From: Subtercola boreus
GTDB taxonomy: Bacteria > Actinomycetota > Actinomycetes > Actinomycetales > Microbacteriaceae
Assembly: GCF_003399635.1 (NCBI RefSeq)
Contig: NZ_NBXB01000021.1
Span: 1 to 64,000 of the forward strand
Reading direction: 5' to 3'
Length of the DNA: 64,000 bases
Positions 41,170-51,200 of this stretch are shown here, one piece after another. The notes under the pieces are model-generated. The model saw only the letters and a program-made list of their open reading frames with translations, was not told the origin of the DNA and ran no database searches. How positions within the stretch are numbered: the first letter of the stretch is position 1; each line of letters starts with the position of its first letter. The position numbers and the translations under genes were made by a program.

Positions 41170-42546
41170 ATGGAAACGCCCGAAAGCCAGCCGCAGCCCG
41201 AGTTCCACGAGGCAGTACCTGCTGCCGCTGGAACGGCAACTCGTGAAAGGCGCATCTGGCGTCCCCGCAACTTCCTCATTCTCGGGGCGTCCGCCGCAGC
41301 CCTGGCGGTCGCCTGCACCAGTGTCGGTGTGACGCTCGGCGTGGGTGTTCCCCTCGCGCTGAACGCTGCGTCCGCCATATCCGGAACCAGCTCATCGTCG
41401 AGCCTGCTCGACACCCGCGGATCGGGCTCCGGTTCGTCCGGCAGCGGAACCGCCACCCTTCCCTACGGCGGCTACGGCTACGGCAGCGGTTCGACCGGCA
41501 GCGGCAGCACCGGATCGGGCAGCACCGGATCCGGTTCGGCCGGAAGCAGCACCGGCACGGCCACGCAGTCGGCCACCACCGCCACGGCAGACCAGGCGGT
41601 CGGCGTGGTGCTCATCAACACCGTGCTGAAGTATGAGGGCGCGGAGGCCGCTGGCACCGGCGTCATCCTCACCTCCGACGGGGAGATCCTCACCAACAAC
41701 CACGTCGTCGAGGGCTCGACCAGCATCTCGGTCACCATCGCCTCCACCGGCAAGACCTACACGGCGAAGGTCGTCGGCACTGACGCCACCCACGACGTGG
41801 CCGTGCTCAAGCTCGAAGGGGCCTCCGGCCTCACGCCCGCCACCCTCGATACGACTAAAGGCCTCGCGGTCGGTGACGCCATTACGGGTGTCGGCAACGC
41901 CGGCGGCACCGGAACGCTCTCGGCAGCAGCCGGAACCGTGACGGGTCTCGACCAGTCGGTCACCACGCAGGCCGAGGGATCGAGTGCTGGCGAGACGCTC
42001 GACGGCATGATCCAGGTCGCAGCGGACATCCAGTCGGGCGACTCCGGCGGGCCCCTCTACGCCGCTGACGGCGAGATCGTCGGCATCGACACCGCCGCCT
42101 CGAGCGGAAGCAGCGTCGTCACCGGCTTCGCGATCCCGATCACGGATGCGATCTCGATCGCCAAACAGATCGACTCGGGTGTCGCCACGTCGACGATCAC
42201 CATCGGCCTGCCCGCCTTCCTCGGCATCGAGGTCGCCAGCGGCGGCGCCTCCAGCACGTACCCCGGATCGGGCACCTCGGGCAGCGCCGGCTCGGGCACG
42301 AGCGCCGGCACGGTTGCGGGCGCCACGGTCGCTGGCGTCATCGACGGCACCCCGGCGGCAACCGCCGGCCTCACCGCGGGCGACGTCATCACCGCAGTCG
42401 ACGGCACGAGCGTGGCCAGCGAAAGCGCGCTCACCAGCACGCTGAAGACCTACAAGGTCGGCGACACCGTCACCCTCACCTACACGGATGCCGCGGGCAC
42501 CAGCCAGACCGTGACCGCGACCCTCATCGCAGGCCCCGCGGCCTGA
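41170..42546 (+). CDS. HtrA/DegP-like S1C serine protease with PDZ domain
   Basis: A membrane-anchored protease of 458 aa. A cytoplasmic N-terminus is followed by one membrane segment near residues 37-65 and a Gly/Ser-rich linker (repeated GSGST units, about 78-118). The trypsin-like domain has the triad His in TNNHVVEG, Asp in THDVAVLKL and Ser in SGDSGGPLY. A C-terminal PDZ domain starts near 350 and includes GTPAATAGLTAGDVITAVDG. It degrades misfolded proteins outside the cell. The ATG at 41170 follows GAGGAAATC; in-frame upstream sequence belongs to the antisense of the coiled-coil gene and is not used. Confidence 0.93.
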   Translation: METPESQPQPEFHEAVPAAAGTATRERRIWRPRNFLILGASAAALAVACTSVGVTLGVGVPLALNAASAISGTSSSSSLLDTRGSGSGSSGSGTATLPYGGYGYGSGSTGSGSTGSGSTGSGSAGSSTGTATQSATTATADQAVGVVLINTVLKYEGAEAAGTGVILTSDGEILTNNHVVEGSTSISVTIASTGKTYTAKVVGTDATHDVAVLKLEGASGLTPATLDTTKGLAVGDAITGVGNAGGTGTLSAAAGTVTGLDQSVTTQAEGSSAGETLDGMIQVAADIQSGDSGGPLYAADGEIVGIDTAASSGSSVVTGFAIPITDAISIAKQIDSGVATSTITIGLPAFLGIEVASGGASSTYPGSGTSGSAGSGTSAGTVAGATVAGVIDGTPAATAGLTAGDVITAVDGTSVASESALTSTLKTYKVGDTVTLTYTDAAGTSQTVTATLIAGPAA

Positions 42547-42578
42547 CCCCCGCGCCCTGCACCCCCCCGGGCGGTGGC

Positions 42579-42634
42579 CGAAGGGACCCATATCGCGCCA
42601 GGCCTTCTGTGTTGAAGCGATATGGGTCCCTTCG
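42579..42634. terminator. Perfect 18-bp hairpin between convergent genes
   Basis: CGAAGGGACCCATATCGC (42579-42596) pairs exactly with GCGATATGGGTCCCTTCG (42617-42634) around a 20-base loop. It lies between the end of the protease gene and the end of the leftward TRIC gene, so it is probably a bidirectional terminator. The stem is longer and more AT-containing than usual and has no T-run. Confidence 0.65.
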
Positions 42635-42694
42635 TCGCGTGCGGGAGGTGGGGAGGAAGGAGGGGCGAGGAGGAGGGGGAGGGCAGGGCGCGGG

Positions 42695-43324
42695 TCAGGC
42701 CACGTGCGGCAGCTGCCAGCCGAGCGTCACGGCGATCATCCGCAGCCCGAAGCAGAGCACGAAACCGATCCCCAGCGCGACCACGCCCGGGACGCGGAGG
42801 CGCGTCGCGACGAGCACTCCGAGAGCGCCCAGGGCCGCAGCCGTGGCGTAGATGTCCCCGGCGAGCACCGCCGGCACGCGATTCAGCAGCACGTCACGCA
42901 CCACTCCGCCGCCCACGCCGGTGGGGGTGCCGAGGATGACCACCACCACGCCGTTCGATCGGTGCTCGATCGCTTTCTGGGCTCCGGTCACAGCAAACAG
43001 GGCGAGCCCCGCCGCGTCGAACAGCACGAATGCCTCCGCCGGGAACGTGTCGAACACCCGGGAGCCCACGAACACCAGTGCTCCGCCGGCCAGCGCCACG
43101 ACGATGCGCGAGGGGGAGCGGAACGCCGCCGGCGGCACGTCCCCGATCAGCAGGTCGCGGAGGATGCCGCCCACCAGCGCGGTACAGAAGCCGACGACGA
43201 GGATGCCCAGCAGGTCGAGTCCGGCCGCCACACCTGCCCGTGCCCCCTCGATGGCGAACAGCGCCGTGGCCGCGTGGTCGGCGATCGAGTACAGCCGGGC
43301 GACCGTTCGCTTCACGACCGTCAC
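42695..43324 (-). CDS. TRIC-type cation channel family protein (UPF0126)
   Basis: A membrane protein of 209 aa with two repeats of three helices, the TRIC/UPF0126 (YadS/YicG-like) fold. Conserved glycine-rich helices FCTALVGGILRDLLIGDVPP (about 50-70) and TPTGVGGGVVRDVLLNRVPA (about 135-155) occupy equivalent places in the two repeats and form the pore. It probably conducts potassium or another cation. The GTG at 43322-43324 lies eight bases past the PabC-like stop, in an operon; a GTG at 43315 is also possible. Long upstream in-frame sequence is the antisense of the neighbour and is not used. Confidence 0.88.
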   Translation of the reverse strand: MTVVKRTVARLYSIADHAATALFAIEGARAGVAAGLDLLGILVVGFCTALVGGILRDLLIGDVPPAAFRSPSRIVVALAGGALVFVGSRVFDTFPAEAFVLFDAAGLALFAVTGAQKAIEHRSNGVVVVILGTPTGVGGGVVRDVLLNRVPAVLAGDIYATAAALGALGVLVATRLRVPGVVALGIGFVLCFGLRMIAVTLGWQLPHVA

Positions 43325-43332
43325 CCCGACCG

Positions 43333-44229
43333 TCAGGTCGTCCGCGAGGCGAGGCCGGCGTTGAGCGAATCGGTCAGGGGGGCATCCACCGCCCGCGGCG
43401 CGCCGTCGACCGACCGGATCGGCGCCGCATTCCGCACGCTCGACACCAGCCAGGCGGCGTCGGCGAGGCGGAGGTCCGCGGGCGTCAGCGCCTCGTACCC
43501 CGTCCTGTAGCCGTTGTGGGCGGCGATCTCGAAGACGCTCTCCTGCGTCGTTCCAGGCAGCAGGCCGAAGTCGGGTCGGGGGGTCACCAGCCGGCCGTCG
43601 AGCTTCAGGATGACCGTGGAGGTCGGCCCCTCGAGCAGCAGCCCGTCGCTCGAGACGAAAATCACATCGTCGGCGCCCCGGCGATGGGCCTCGCGGAGGG
43701 CCGCCTTGTTGACGGCGTACGACAGCGTCTTCGCGCCCTGCAGCAGCCACGGCGACGTCTGGGCCACGGTGCTGGGGTACCCGCGGTCGAGCAGCACCAC
43801 GTCGATCCCGTCGGTGCGCTCCCGGCTGAAGTCTCCGCTCGGCTGCATCCAGACCCAGCCGGTCGGCCGGCCCGAACCCTCGACACCACGCGTGTAGAGC
43901 AGCTTCACGAAGGCCTCGGGCACCTCGGTGTGCCGGTCGACGGCGGCGAACACGCTCGTTCGCCAGGCCGCGAGGTGGGGAGCCGGGAGGTCGAGCATCG
44001 AGGCGGAGCGTTCGAGACGGGCGAGGTGGGCATCCAGAGCCTGCGGAATTCCGCCCACCACCGTGATGGTCTCGAAGATGCCGTCACCCCGGGTGATGCC
44101 GAGGTCGAGCGCGTTCGCGACCGGTGACAGAGGATCGGCGAAATGGTCGGCCGGCGCTCCGTGCCGTTCGGCCTCCGCCTGGCTGGGCGAGCCGAGCACC
44201 AGCAGAACAGGACTCGTCCTGGTGGTCAT
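43333..44229 (-). CDS. Class IV aminotransferase, aminodeoxychorismate lyase (PabC)-like
   Basis: A fold-type IV PLP enzyme of 298 aa. The start of the fold is TRGDGIFETITV near residue 46, the PLP Lys is in AKTLSYAVNKAAL (about 165), and LLEGPTSTVILK near 200 is the cofactor-phosphate block. It suits 4-amino-4-deoxychorismate lyase (folate pathway), or a D-amino-acid/branched-chain aminotransferase; the family does not separate these by eye. The ATG overlaps the DUF3097 stop by one base (TGATG), so the two are coupled. Confidence 0.88.
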   Translation of the reverse strand: MTTRTSPVLLVLGSPSQAEAERHGAPADHFADPLSPVANALDLGITRGDGIFETITVVGGIPQALDAHLARLERSASMLDLPAPHLAAWRTSVFAAVDRHTEVPEAFVKLLYTRGVEGSGRPTGWVWMQPSGDFSRERTDGIDVVLLDRGYPSTVAQTSPWLLQGAKTLSYAVNKAALREAHRRGADDVIFVSSDGLLLEGPTSTVILKLDGRLVTPRPDFGLLPGTTQESVFEIAAHNGYRTGYEALTPADLRLADAAWLVSSVRNAAPIRSVDGAPRAVDAPLTDSLNAGLASRTT

Positions 44230-45080
44230 CAGCGTGCCCCCTCGCCGCTCGTCACGAAGTCGATCAGCTGTTCCACCCGGCCGAGCAGTTCCGGTTCGAG
44301 GTCGGTGTAGCTCCGCACCCGGCCGAGGATCCGCTGCCACGCCGCGGCGATGTCGGCCTGGTCGTCGTGGGGCCAGCCGAGCGAGGCGCAGATGCCGTGC
44401 TTCCACTCGATGTTCCGCGGGATGTTCGGCCAGGCCTCGATGCCGAGGCGCCCCGGTTTGACGGCCTGCCAGATGTCGATGTAGGGATGCCCGACGATGA
44501 GCACGGCGTTCTCGCCCTGCGCCCGCATCACGGCATCGGCGATCCGGGTCTCCTTCGACCCGCTCACCAGGTGGTCGACGAGCACTCCGACGCGGCGGGC
44601 CGGTGTCGGCTTGAACTCCTTCAGAACGGCGTCGAGGTGGTCGACGCCCTCGAGGTACTCCACGACCACGCCCTCCCCGCGGAGATCGTCGCCCCAGACC
44701 TTCTCGACGAGTTCGGCGTCGTGCCGGCCCTCGACGAAGATGCGGCTGGCCCGGGCGACCCTTGCACGGGCATCCGGAGCCTTCACCGAGCCTGACGCCG
44801 TGCGGAGTGCCCCGGCCGGCCGGGCCGCAGACGGGGCGACGAGGATGACCTGTGTGCCCTCGAACAGGAAGCCGCCGCCGAGCGGGAACATGCGGCGTCG
44901 GCCCCGCCGGTCTTCGAGTTCGACCATCTTTCCCTCTGTTCTCACGACGGAACCGCAGAAGTCACTGGCCACATCCTCGACGACGAGGTCGAAGGTGGCC
45001 TCCCTCGTGGGCGGCTTCTCGCGCACGGGCCGGCGTGAGAAATCTGCGAGAACGTCTGAGCTGTAGCGGTCGAAGGTCAC
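44229..45080 (-). CDS. DUF3097 family protein
   Basis: A 283-aa protein of the actinobacterial DUF3097 family, function unknown. After a beta-rich N-terminal part (VVRTEGKMVELEDRRGRRRM near 52) comes a Toprim-like half with RIFVEGRHDAELVEKVWGDDL near 117, VGVLVDHLVSGSKETRIAD near 165 and VLIVGHPYIDIW. The GRHDAE and VDH motifs are Toprim-like acidic sites, so nucleic-acid processing is possible. The GTG at 45078-45080 has TAACGT seven bases upstream, a leaderless pattern; this is why longer in-frame starts are rejected. Confidence 0.88.
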   Translation of the reverse strand: MTFDRYSSDVLADFSRRPVREKPPTREATFDLVVEDVASDFCGSVVRTEGKMVELEDRRGRRRMFPLGGGFLFEGTQVILVAPSAARPAGALRTASGSVKAPDARARVARASRIFVEGRHDAELVEKVWGDDLRGEGVVVEYLEGVDHLDAVLKEFKPTPARRVGVLVDHLVSGSKETRIADAVMRAQGENAVLIVGHPYIDIWQAVKPGRLGIEAWPNIPRNIEWKHGICASLGWPHDDQADIAAAWQRILGRVRSYTDLEPELLGRVEQLIDFVTSGEGAR

Positions 45081-45254
45081 CCGGACGACGTTAGTCGACC
45101 CACGGACGAGCGGCCGGGAGCGGCACGGTGGGTCGCCGTGGGCTCGCCGCGACACGCGGAACGGCGTTCAGATTGGCCCCACGAGTTGTACACACCCAGC
45201 ATTCTCACGAGGGGCTATCGGCTACGCTGGACACCGAGTAAGGAGGCCATCACC

Positions 45255-45812
45255 ATGCCAGACGACAGCGAATCAGAGTTCACTCGATCGCACAGCATTG
45301 TGCGCACCCCCGGCACGGGCGAGGCGGCTTCCGCAACACCGGGAACGGCGGCAGACCCCGGTACCAGCGCCATCGGTACGGCGGGCACCGACAGCACGAT
45401 GAACCTCACCGGCGAGTTCGCCGCGCAGATGGCGGCCCTCGAAGGCGGAGTCACGCCCGAGGAGCTCGACGCCATCGCTGCGCTGCCCTCTGGATCGGCC
45501 CTGCTGATCGTCCGCCGGGGCCCGAGCGCGGGCGCGCGGTTCTTGCTCGACAAGCTCTCCTCGATCGCCGGCCGCCACCCCGACGCCGACGTCTTCCTCG
45601 ACGACGTGACGGTCTCGCGCCGCCATGCGGAGTTCACCCGCTCCGGCACGACCTTCGCCGTGCGCGACCTGCACTCCCTCAACGGCACCTACTTCGACGG
45701 GGTGAGGGTCGACGACGCCCTTCTCGCCGACGGCTCGGAGATCCAGGTCGGCAAGTTCAGGCTCACCTTCTATCCCTCACGTCGTGACGTGGCGGCGAAC
45801 GCAGAAGCCTAG
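45255..45812 (+). CDS. garA: FHA-domain protein, GarA/OdhI-like
   Basis: A 185-aa protein with a flexible N-terminus and a C-terminal FHA domain (about 92-175): GRHPDADVFLDDVTVSRRHAEF and SLNGTYFDGVRV are the phosphothreonine-binding loops. In mycobacteria and corynebacteria the orthologue inhibits 2-oxoglutarate dehydrogenase and is switched off by Ser/Thr kinase phosphorylation of an N-terminal ETTS-type motif. That exact motif is not seen here, though several Thr/Ser sites are present. The N-terminal part is longer than in GarA. Following genes (FtsR and a second MerR) match garA neighbourhoods. The ATG at 45255 follows AAGGAGG. Confidence 0.88.
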   Translation: MPDDSESEFTRSHSIVRTPGTGEAASATPGTAADPGTSAIGTAGTDSTMNLTGEFAAQMAALEGGVTPEELDAIAALPSGSALLIVRRGPSAGARFLLDKLSSIAGRHPDADVFLDDVTVSRRHAEFTRSGTTFAVRDLHSLNGTYFDGVRVDDALLADGSEIQVGKFRLTFYPSRRDVAANAEA

Positions 45813-46552
45813 TGGGCGCCTCGCCTGCTCGTACTCTGCCGGGCGGTTCCAACTCCCTGCCGGGTGGCGCCAGCTCGGGCGGTTCGGCCGCCCGGCTCCT
45901 CAGTATCGGGCAGGTGCTCTCGCAGCTCAGCCCCGAGTTCAGCGACATCAGCCCGTCAAAGCTCCGGTTCCTCGAGGAGCGAGGCCTGGTCTCACCGGCG
46001 CGCACCCAGTCGGGGTACCGCAAGTTCTCGAACGCCGACGTCGAACGCCTGCGCCTCGTGCTGGCGATGCAGCGCGACTGCTACCTGCCGCTGAACGTCA
46101 TCAAGCAGTATCTGCACGACGTCGACGCCGGGCTCAATCCACCGATGCCGGGCGGCACCACCGCCACCGTTCCCTCGATGCTGGGCGGTGCCCGGCGGTT
46201 CTCCCGGAACGACCTGCTGAGCGAGACGGGGGCCACGGCGCAGTTGCTGAACGACGCCATCAGTGCCTCGTTGGTGACGGCGACGGAAACCTACGGTGAT
46301 GGTGCGGTCGGCGTGCTGAAGGCGCTGGTCGAGCTGCAGAAGGTCGGCATCGAGCCCCGGCACCTCCGGGGCTTCCGTGCGGCAGCCGACCGCGAGGTCG
46401 GGCTGATCGAGAGCGCCCTGCTGCCCATCGCCCGGCGCAACACCGTCTCCAGTCGGGCCCAGATCGCCGAGCGGGCGGCCGAGATCTCCGGCCAGCTCGA
46501 GATCGTGCGCGGGAGCCTGATCCGGGCGGCTCTCGGCACGCTCGCTCCGTAG
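45812..46552 (+). CDS. ftsR: MerR-family regulator, FtsR-like (Rv1828 orthologue)
   Basis: A 246-aa MerR-type regulator. The winged helix begins LLSIGQVLSQLSPEFSDISPSKLRFLEERGLVSP at about residue 29, followed by RTQSGYRKFSNADVERL. A long C-terminal domain replaces the usual short coiled coil. In Corynebacterium glutamicum the gene after odhI, ftsR, activates ftsZ and links division to metabolism; order and family match here. The GTG at 45812 overlaps the garA stop (TAGTG). Confidence 0.88.
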   Translation: MGASPARTLPGGSNSLPGGASSGGSAARLLSIGQVLSQLSPEFSDISPSKLRFLEERGLVSPARTQSGYRKFSNADVERLRLVLAMQRDCYLPLNVIKQYLHDVDAGLNPPMPGGTTATVPSMLGGARRFSRNDLLSETGATAQLLNDAISASLVTATETYGDGAVGVLKALVELQKVGIEPRHLRGFRAAADREVGLIESALLPIARRNTVSSRAQIAERAAEISGQLEIVRGSLIRAALGTLAP

Positions 46553-46658
46553 AACGGATAGGGTTCACACGACACGCCGGGGCGATTGGGCGGATGTCGT
46601 TGCCCGCATCACCTCACGTCGATAGCGTGGACTTCGAGAAGTACGAGAAAGGCAGACG

Positions 46659-47204
46659 ATGAGTGAGCATGTCCACGGCGAGGAAGCTCGTTACGACCAG
46701 GGCTTGCTCTTCACCGACGGTCTGCCCGAGCTCGACGACGCAGCGGGCTACCGCGGTGCCGTCGCTGCTCGCGCTGCGGGTATCACCTACCGCCAGCTCG
46801 ACTACTGGGCTCGCACATCCCTCGTCGAGCCCACCGTTCGTGGGGCAGCCGGATCAGGTTCGCAGCGCCTCTACGGATTCCGCGACATCCTGGTTCTGAA
46901 GCTCGTCAAGCGGCTGCTCGACACCGGTATCTCGCTGCAACAGATCCGCACCGCTATCGAGCAGTTGCGGGAGTCGGGCGTCACCGACCTCGCCCAGACC
47001 ACGCTCATGAGCGATGGCGCAAGCGTCTACCTCTGCACGTCGAACGACGAGGTCATCGACCTGGTCAGCCGCGGCCAGGGTGTGTTCGGCATCGCCGTCG
47101 GCAAGGTGCTCCGCGAGGTCGAATCCTCGCTCGTCGAGCTCGGCACCGATGTGGCCGACCCGATGGACGAACTCGCGGCCCGTCGCGCCGCTCGCTCCGC
47201 CTGA
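46659..47204 (+). CDS. MerR-family regulator (Rv1830-like)
   Basis: A 181-aa MerR-type regulator. Its DNA-binding domain differs from the classic type: GYRGAVAARAAGITYRQLDY followed by WARTSLVEPTVR near residue 29, then SQRLYGFRDILVLKLVKRLLDTGISLQQIR. The C-terminal part has SDGASVYLC and GQGVFGIAVGKVLREVE. It matches Rv1830 of Mycobacterium, which also follows garA and the first MerR; the bifunctional nuclease gene usually between them is missing here. The ATG at 46659 has GAAAGGCAG upstream. A hairpin at 47245-47297 ends the transcript. Confidence 0.9.
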   Translation: MSEHVHGEEARYDQGLLFTDGLPELDDAAGYRGAVAARAAGITYRQLDYWARTSLVEPTVRGAAGSGSQRLYGFRDILVLKLVKRLLDTGISLQQIRTAIEQLRESGVTDLAQTTLMSDGASVYLCTSNDEVIDLVSRGQGVFGIAVGKVLREVESSLVELGTDVADPMDELAARRAARSA

Positions 47205-47244
47205 GCCACAGTTCTCTGACCCGGTAGCCTGCAGGTCGCCATCC

Positions 47245-47297
47245 ATCCACCGTTTCTTGTCGGTTTGGGTACTGTTTAGCGACAAAAAACGGTGGAT
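47245..47297. terminator. 18-bp hairpin between MerR and ParA genes
   Basis: ATCCACCGTTTCTTGTCG (47245-47262) pairs with CGACAAAAAACGGTGGAT (47280-47297), one mismatch, 17-base loop. It lies between convergent genes and is much more AT-rich than the surroundings. A bidirectional terminator is the simplest reading. Confidence 0.65.
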
Positions 47298-47358
47298 CGA
47301 CGAGACGGCGCGGGACACCTCAGTAGTCGGCGGGCGCATGCCCGAGGGCGCCGGACGG

Positions 47359-48195
47359 CTAGTGGTCGGCGGGGGTGCGGCCGGCCGTGGCCGCGGCGTC
47401 GGCGTAGTCGCCGATGCGGCCGGTGCGCATGACGCGCTCGAGCAACAGGTCGAAGTTGCGCGCCATCTCCTGCGCACCCTCACCCGGCCAGACGTGCAGC
47501 GGCTTTGCCGCACCCTGCGCCTGCTGGAGCGACGTGCGCTCCGGCAGCTGAGGCGAGAGCACGAGGGGCCCGAACATGTCGCGGAGCTCCTTGATGCGGA
47601 ACTGGTGTTCGAGTGACTGCGACCGCACGCGGTTCACGATGATGCCGAGCGGCTGGAGCCGGGGGGAGAGACCGCGTCGGATCTCCTCGATCGCCCGGAG
47701 CGCCCGGTCGGCAGCGGCCACCGAGAACAGCCCGGGCTCGGTCACGACGGTCACGCGATCGCTCGCGGCCCACGCGGTGCGCGTGAGGGCGTTCAGCGAC
47801 GGCGCGCAGTCGATCAGAACGAGGTCGTAGTCGCTCTCGACGGTGGCGAGTGCTTCTTCGAGCTTCCAGATGTCACGGATCGACGGATGCGGCCCGTCGA
47901 AGTTGAGGGCCGAAGGCGATCCGATCAGCACATCGATTGTGCCGCCCCGGTCTTTGGTCCAGCCGGAGGGGGCGATGGCCGCCCGAACGATCTTCTCTTT
48001 GGGCGAGGCGAGCACATCGGCGACGTTCAGGTGACCGGAGACGTTGATGTCCATGCCGGTCGAGACATCCGACTGCGGGTCGAGGTCCACCACGAGCGTG
48101 CGGAGACCCTTCGCGAACGCCGCGGAAGCCAGGCCGAGGGTGACGGTTGTCTTACCGACCCCGCCCTTGAGTGAGCTGACGCTGAGTACATGCAC
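47359..48195 (-). CDS. ParA-family ATPase, orphan (PldP-like)
   Basis: A 278-aa Walker-type ATPase. The deviant Walker A KGGVGKTT is at residues 10-17, the A' motif LVVDLDPQSDVS near 36 and Walker B YDLVLIDCAPSLN near 125. No parB gene follows, so it is an orphan; Corynebacterium has such a ParA-like division protein (PldP). A role in placing the division site or a large complex is inferred. The gene is leftward and divergent from pyruvate carboxylase; its ATG lies 87 bases from that gene's start. Confidence 0.9.
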   Translation of the reverse strand: MHVLSVSSLKGGVGKTTVTLGLASAAFAKGLRTLVVDLDPQSDVSTGMDINVSGHLNVADVLASPKEKIVRAAIAPSGWTKDRGGTIDVLIGSPSALNFDGPHPSIRDIWKLEEALATVESDYDLVLIDCAPSLNALTRTAWAASDRVTVVTEPGLFSVAAADRALRAIEEIRRGLSPRLQPLGIIVNRVRSQSLEHQFRIKELRDMFGPLVLSPQLPERTSLQQAQGAAKPLHVWPGEGAQEMARNFDLLLERVMRTGRIGDYADAAATAGRTPADH

Positions 48196-48282
48196 AATCG
48201 ACTACGTTACCTTCACTAGGCTGGGAGAACCTAACTGTCTCCTGTATGCCGCATGGGTGCTGCACTGCTTCGGAAGGACCGT

Positions 48283-51200
48283 ATGTTCGCCAAGATTCTG
48301 GTTGCCAATCGAGGAGAGATCGCGATCCGCGCGTTCCGCGCCGCGTACGAACTCGGAGCCAAGACGGTCGCCGTCTTCCCCTACGAGGATCGCAACTCGA
48401 TGCACCGCCTGAAGGCCGATGAGGCCTACCAGATCGGCGAGATCGGGCATCCGGTTCGCGCCTACCTCGACGTGAGCGAGATCATCCGCGTCGCGAAGGA
48501 GTCGGGCGCCGACGCGATCTACCCCGGCTATGGCTTTCTGAGCGAGAACCCCGAGCTCGCATCCGCCGCCGCAGAGGCGGGCATCACCTTCATCGGCCCG
48601 GCGAACAATGTGCTCGAGATGGCGGGGAACAAGGTCACCGCGAAGGAGCACGCGATCGCGGCCGGCGTGCCGGTGCTGCGATCCACCCCTGCCACTCGCG
48701 ACATCGAGGAACTGCTCGCGGGAGCCGACGACATCGGTTTCCCGATCTTCGCCAAGGCGGTCGCCGGCGGCGGCGGGCGGGGGATGCGCCGGGTCGAGAC
48801 AAAAGAGGAACTCCGCAGCGCCCTCGAAGCGGCGATGCGCGAGGCCGACAGTGCGTTCGGCGACCCGACCATGTTCCTCGAGCAGGCAGTGCTCCGGCCG
48901 CGCCACATCGAGGTGCAGATCCTCGCCGACACGCAGGGCAACACCGTGCACCTGTTCGAGCGCGACTGCTCCGTGCAACGCCGCAACCAGAAGGTCGTCG
49001 AGATCGCTCCCGCCCCGAATATCAGCGACGAGCTCCGCGAGGCGCTGCACAGCGACGCCATCAAATTCGCGAAGTCGATCAACTACGTCAACGCGGGCAC
49101 GGTCGAGTTCCTCGTCGACACGGTGGGGGAGCGCGCGGGCGAGCATGTCTTCATCGAGATGAATCCGCGCATCCAGGTCGAGCACACGGTGACCGAGGAG
49201 GTCACCGACGTCGACCTCGTGCAGTCGCAGATGCTGATCGCCTCAGGGTCGAGCCTCGAAGAGCTCGGTCTGACCCAGGATCGCATCGTGCTCCGCGGCG
49301 CCGCCCTGCAGTGCCGCATCACGACCGAGGACCCGAACGCGGGTTTCCGGCCCGACACGGGCAAGATCACGACCTACCGCTCACCGGGTGGTTCGGGCAT
49401 CCGGCTCGACGGCGGCACGGTCGCCGCTGGCGCGCAGATCAGCCCCCACTTCGACTCGATGCTCGTGAAGCTCACCTGTCGCGGGCGCGACTTCCCCGCC
49501 GCGGTGCGCCGCTCGAAGCGCGCCCTCGCCGAGTTCCGCATCCGCGGCGTCAGCACGAACATCCCGTTCCTGCAGGCCGTGCTCGAAGACCCGTCGTTCG
49601 CGGCCGGCGACCTCAGCACCGCCTTCATCGAGGAGCGGCCCGAACTGTTCGCGACGCATGTGTCGAAAGACCGTGGGTCGAAGATCGTCAACTGGCTGGC
49701 CGACGTCACCGTCAACCAGCCGAACGGCAAGCGCGTCGGCACGGTGAACCCTGTCGCGAAGCTTCCCGAGATCGACATCACGACGCCGGCTCCGGATGGA
49801 TCGCGGCAGAGGCTGCTCGCCCTGGGCCCCGTCGGCTTCGCCGCAGACCTCCGCGCGCAGACGGCGCTCGGCGTCACCGAGACGACGTTCCGGGATGCCC
49901 ACCAGAGCCTTCTCGCAACGAGAGTGCGCACGAAGGACCTGCTGACGGTCGCGCCCTACGTCGCGCGCCTGACGCCCGAGCTCCTGAGCGTCGAAGCCTG
50001 GGGCGGAGCAACCTACGACGTCGCCCTGCGGTTCCTCGGCGAGGACCCGTGGGAGCGCCTCGCAGCGCTCCGCGAGGCCCTGCCGAACATCAACATCCAG
50101 ATGCTGCTGAGAGGCCGCAACACCGTCGGCTACACGCCGTACCCGACGGAGGTCACCGACGCGTTCGTGAAGGAGGCGGCATCCACCGGTGTGGACATCT
50201 TCCGCATCTTCGATGCACTGAACGACGTCAGCCAGATGCGACCCGCAATCGAGTCCGTGCTCGCCACCGGCACCACTCTGGCGGAGGTCGCGGTCTGCTA
50301 CACCGGCGACCTGCTCGACCCGGCCGAGGATCTCTACACCCTCGACTACTACCTGAAGCTCGCCGAGCAGATTGTCGGGGCGGGTGCGCACATCCTCGCC
50401 ATCAAGGACATGGCGGGGCTCCTCCGGCCCTACGCGGCCGAGAAGCTGGTGGCGGCGTTCCGGGAGAACTTCGACGTTCCCGTGCACGTGCACACCCACG
50501 ACACCGCGGGCGGCCAGCTCGCGACCCTGCTTGCGGCGAGCCGCGCGAGCGCTGACGCGGTGGATGTCGCGAGTGCCCCCATGTCGGGCACGACCTCGCA
50601 GCCCAGCGCCTCCGCGCTCGTCGCGGCGCTGGCCCACACCGAGCGGGACACCGGCCTGTCCCTCCAGGCGGTCAGCGACCTCGAGCCCTATTGGGAGGCC
50701 GTGCGGGAGCTGTATCGTCCGTTCGAGTCCGGACTTCCGGGCCCCACCGGGCGCGTCTACAAGCACGAAATCCCGGGCGGCCAGCTGTCGAATCTCCGCC
50801 AGCAGGCCATCGCGCTCGGCCTCGCCGACCACTTCGAGAAGATCGAAGACCTGTACGCCGCCGCCAACAGCATCCTCGGCCGCATCCCGAAGGTCACACC
50901 GTCTTCGAAGGTGGTCGGAGACCTCGCCCTGCACCTCGCGGCCGTCGGAGCCGACCCGGCCGATTTCGAAGCCCATCCGGGCAACTACGACATCCCTGAC
51001 TCGGTGATCGGCTTCATGGCCGGCGAGCTCGGCGACCTGCCGGGCGGCTGGCCAGAACCCTTCCGTTCGAAAGTGCTCGAAGGCAAGAAGATCACCATCG
51101 GAGTGACGGAGGTCAGCGACGACGACAAGGCGCTCATCGGTCCCGCCGCGACATCCGCCGACCGTCGCTCGACGCTCAACCGGCTGCTCTTTCCGGGCCC

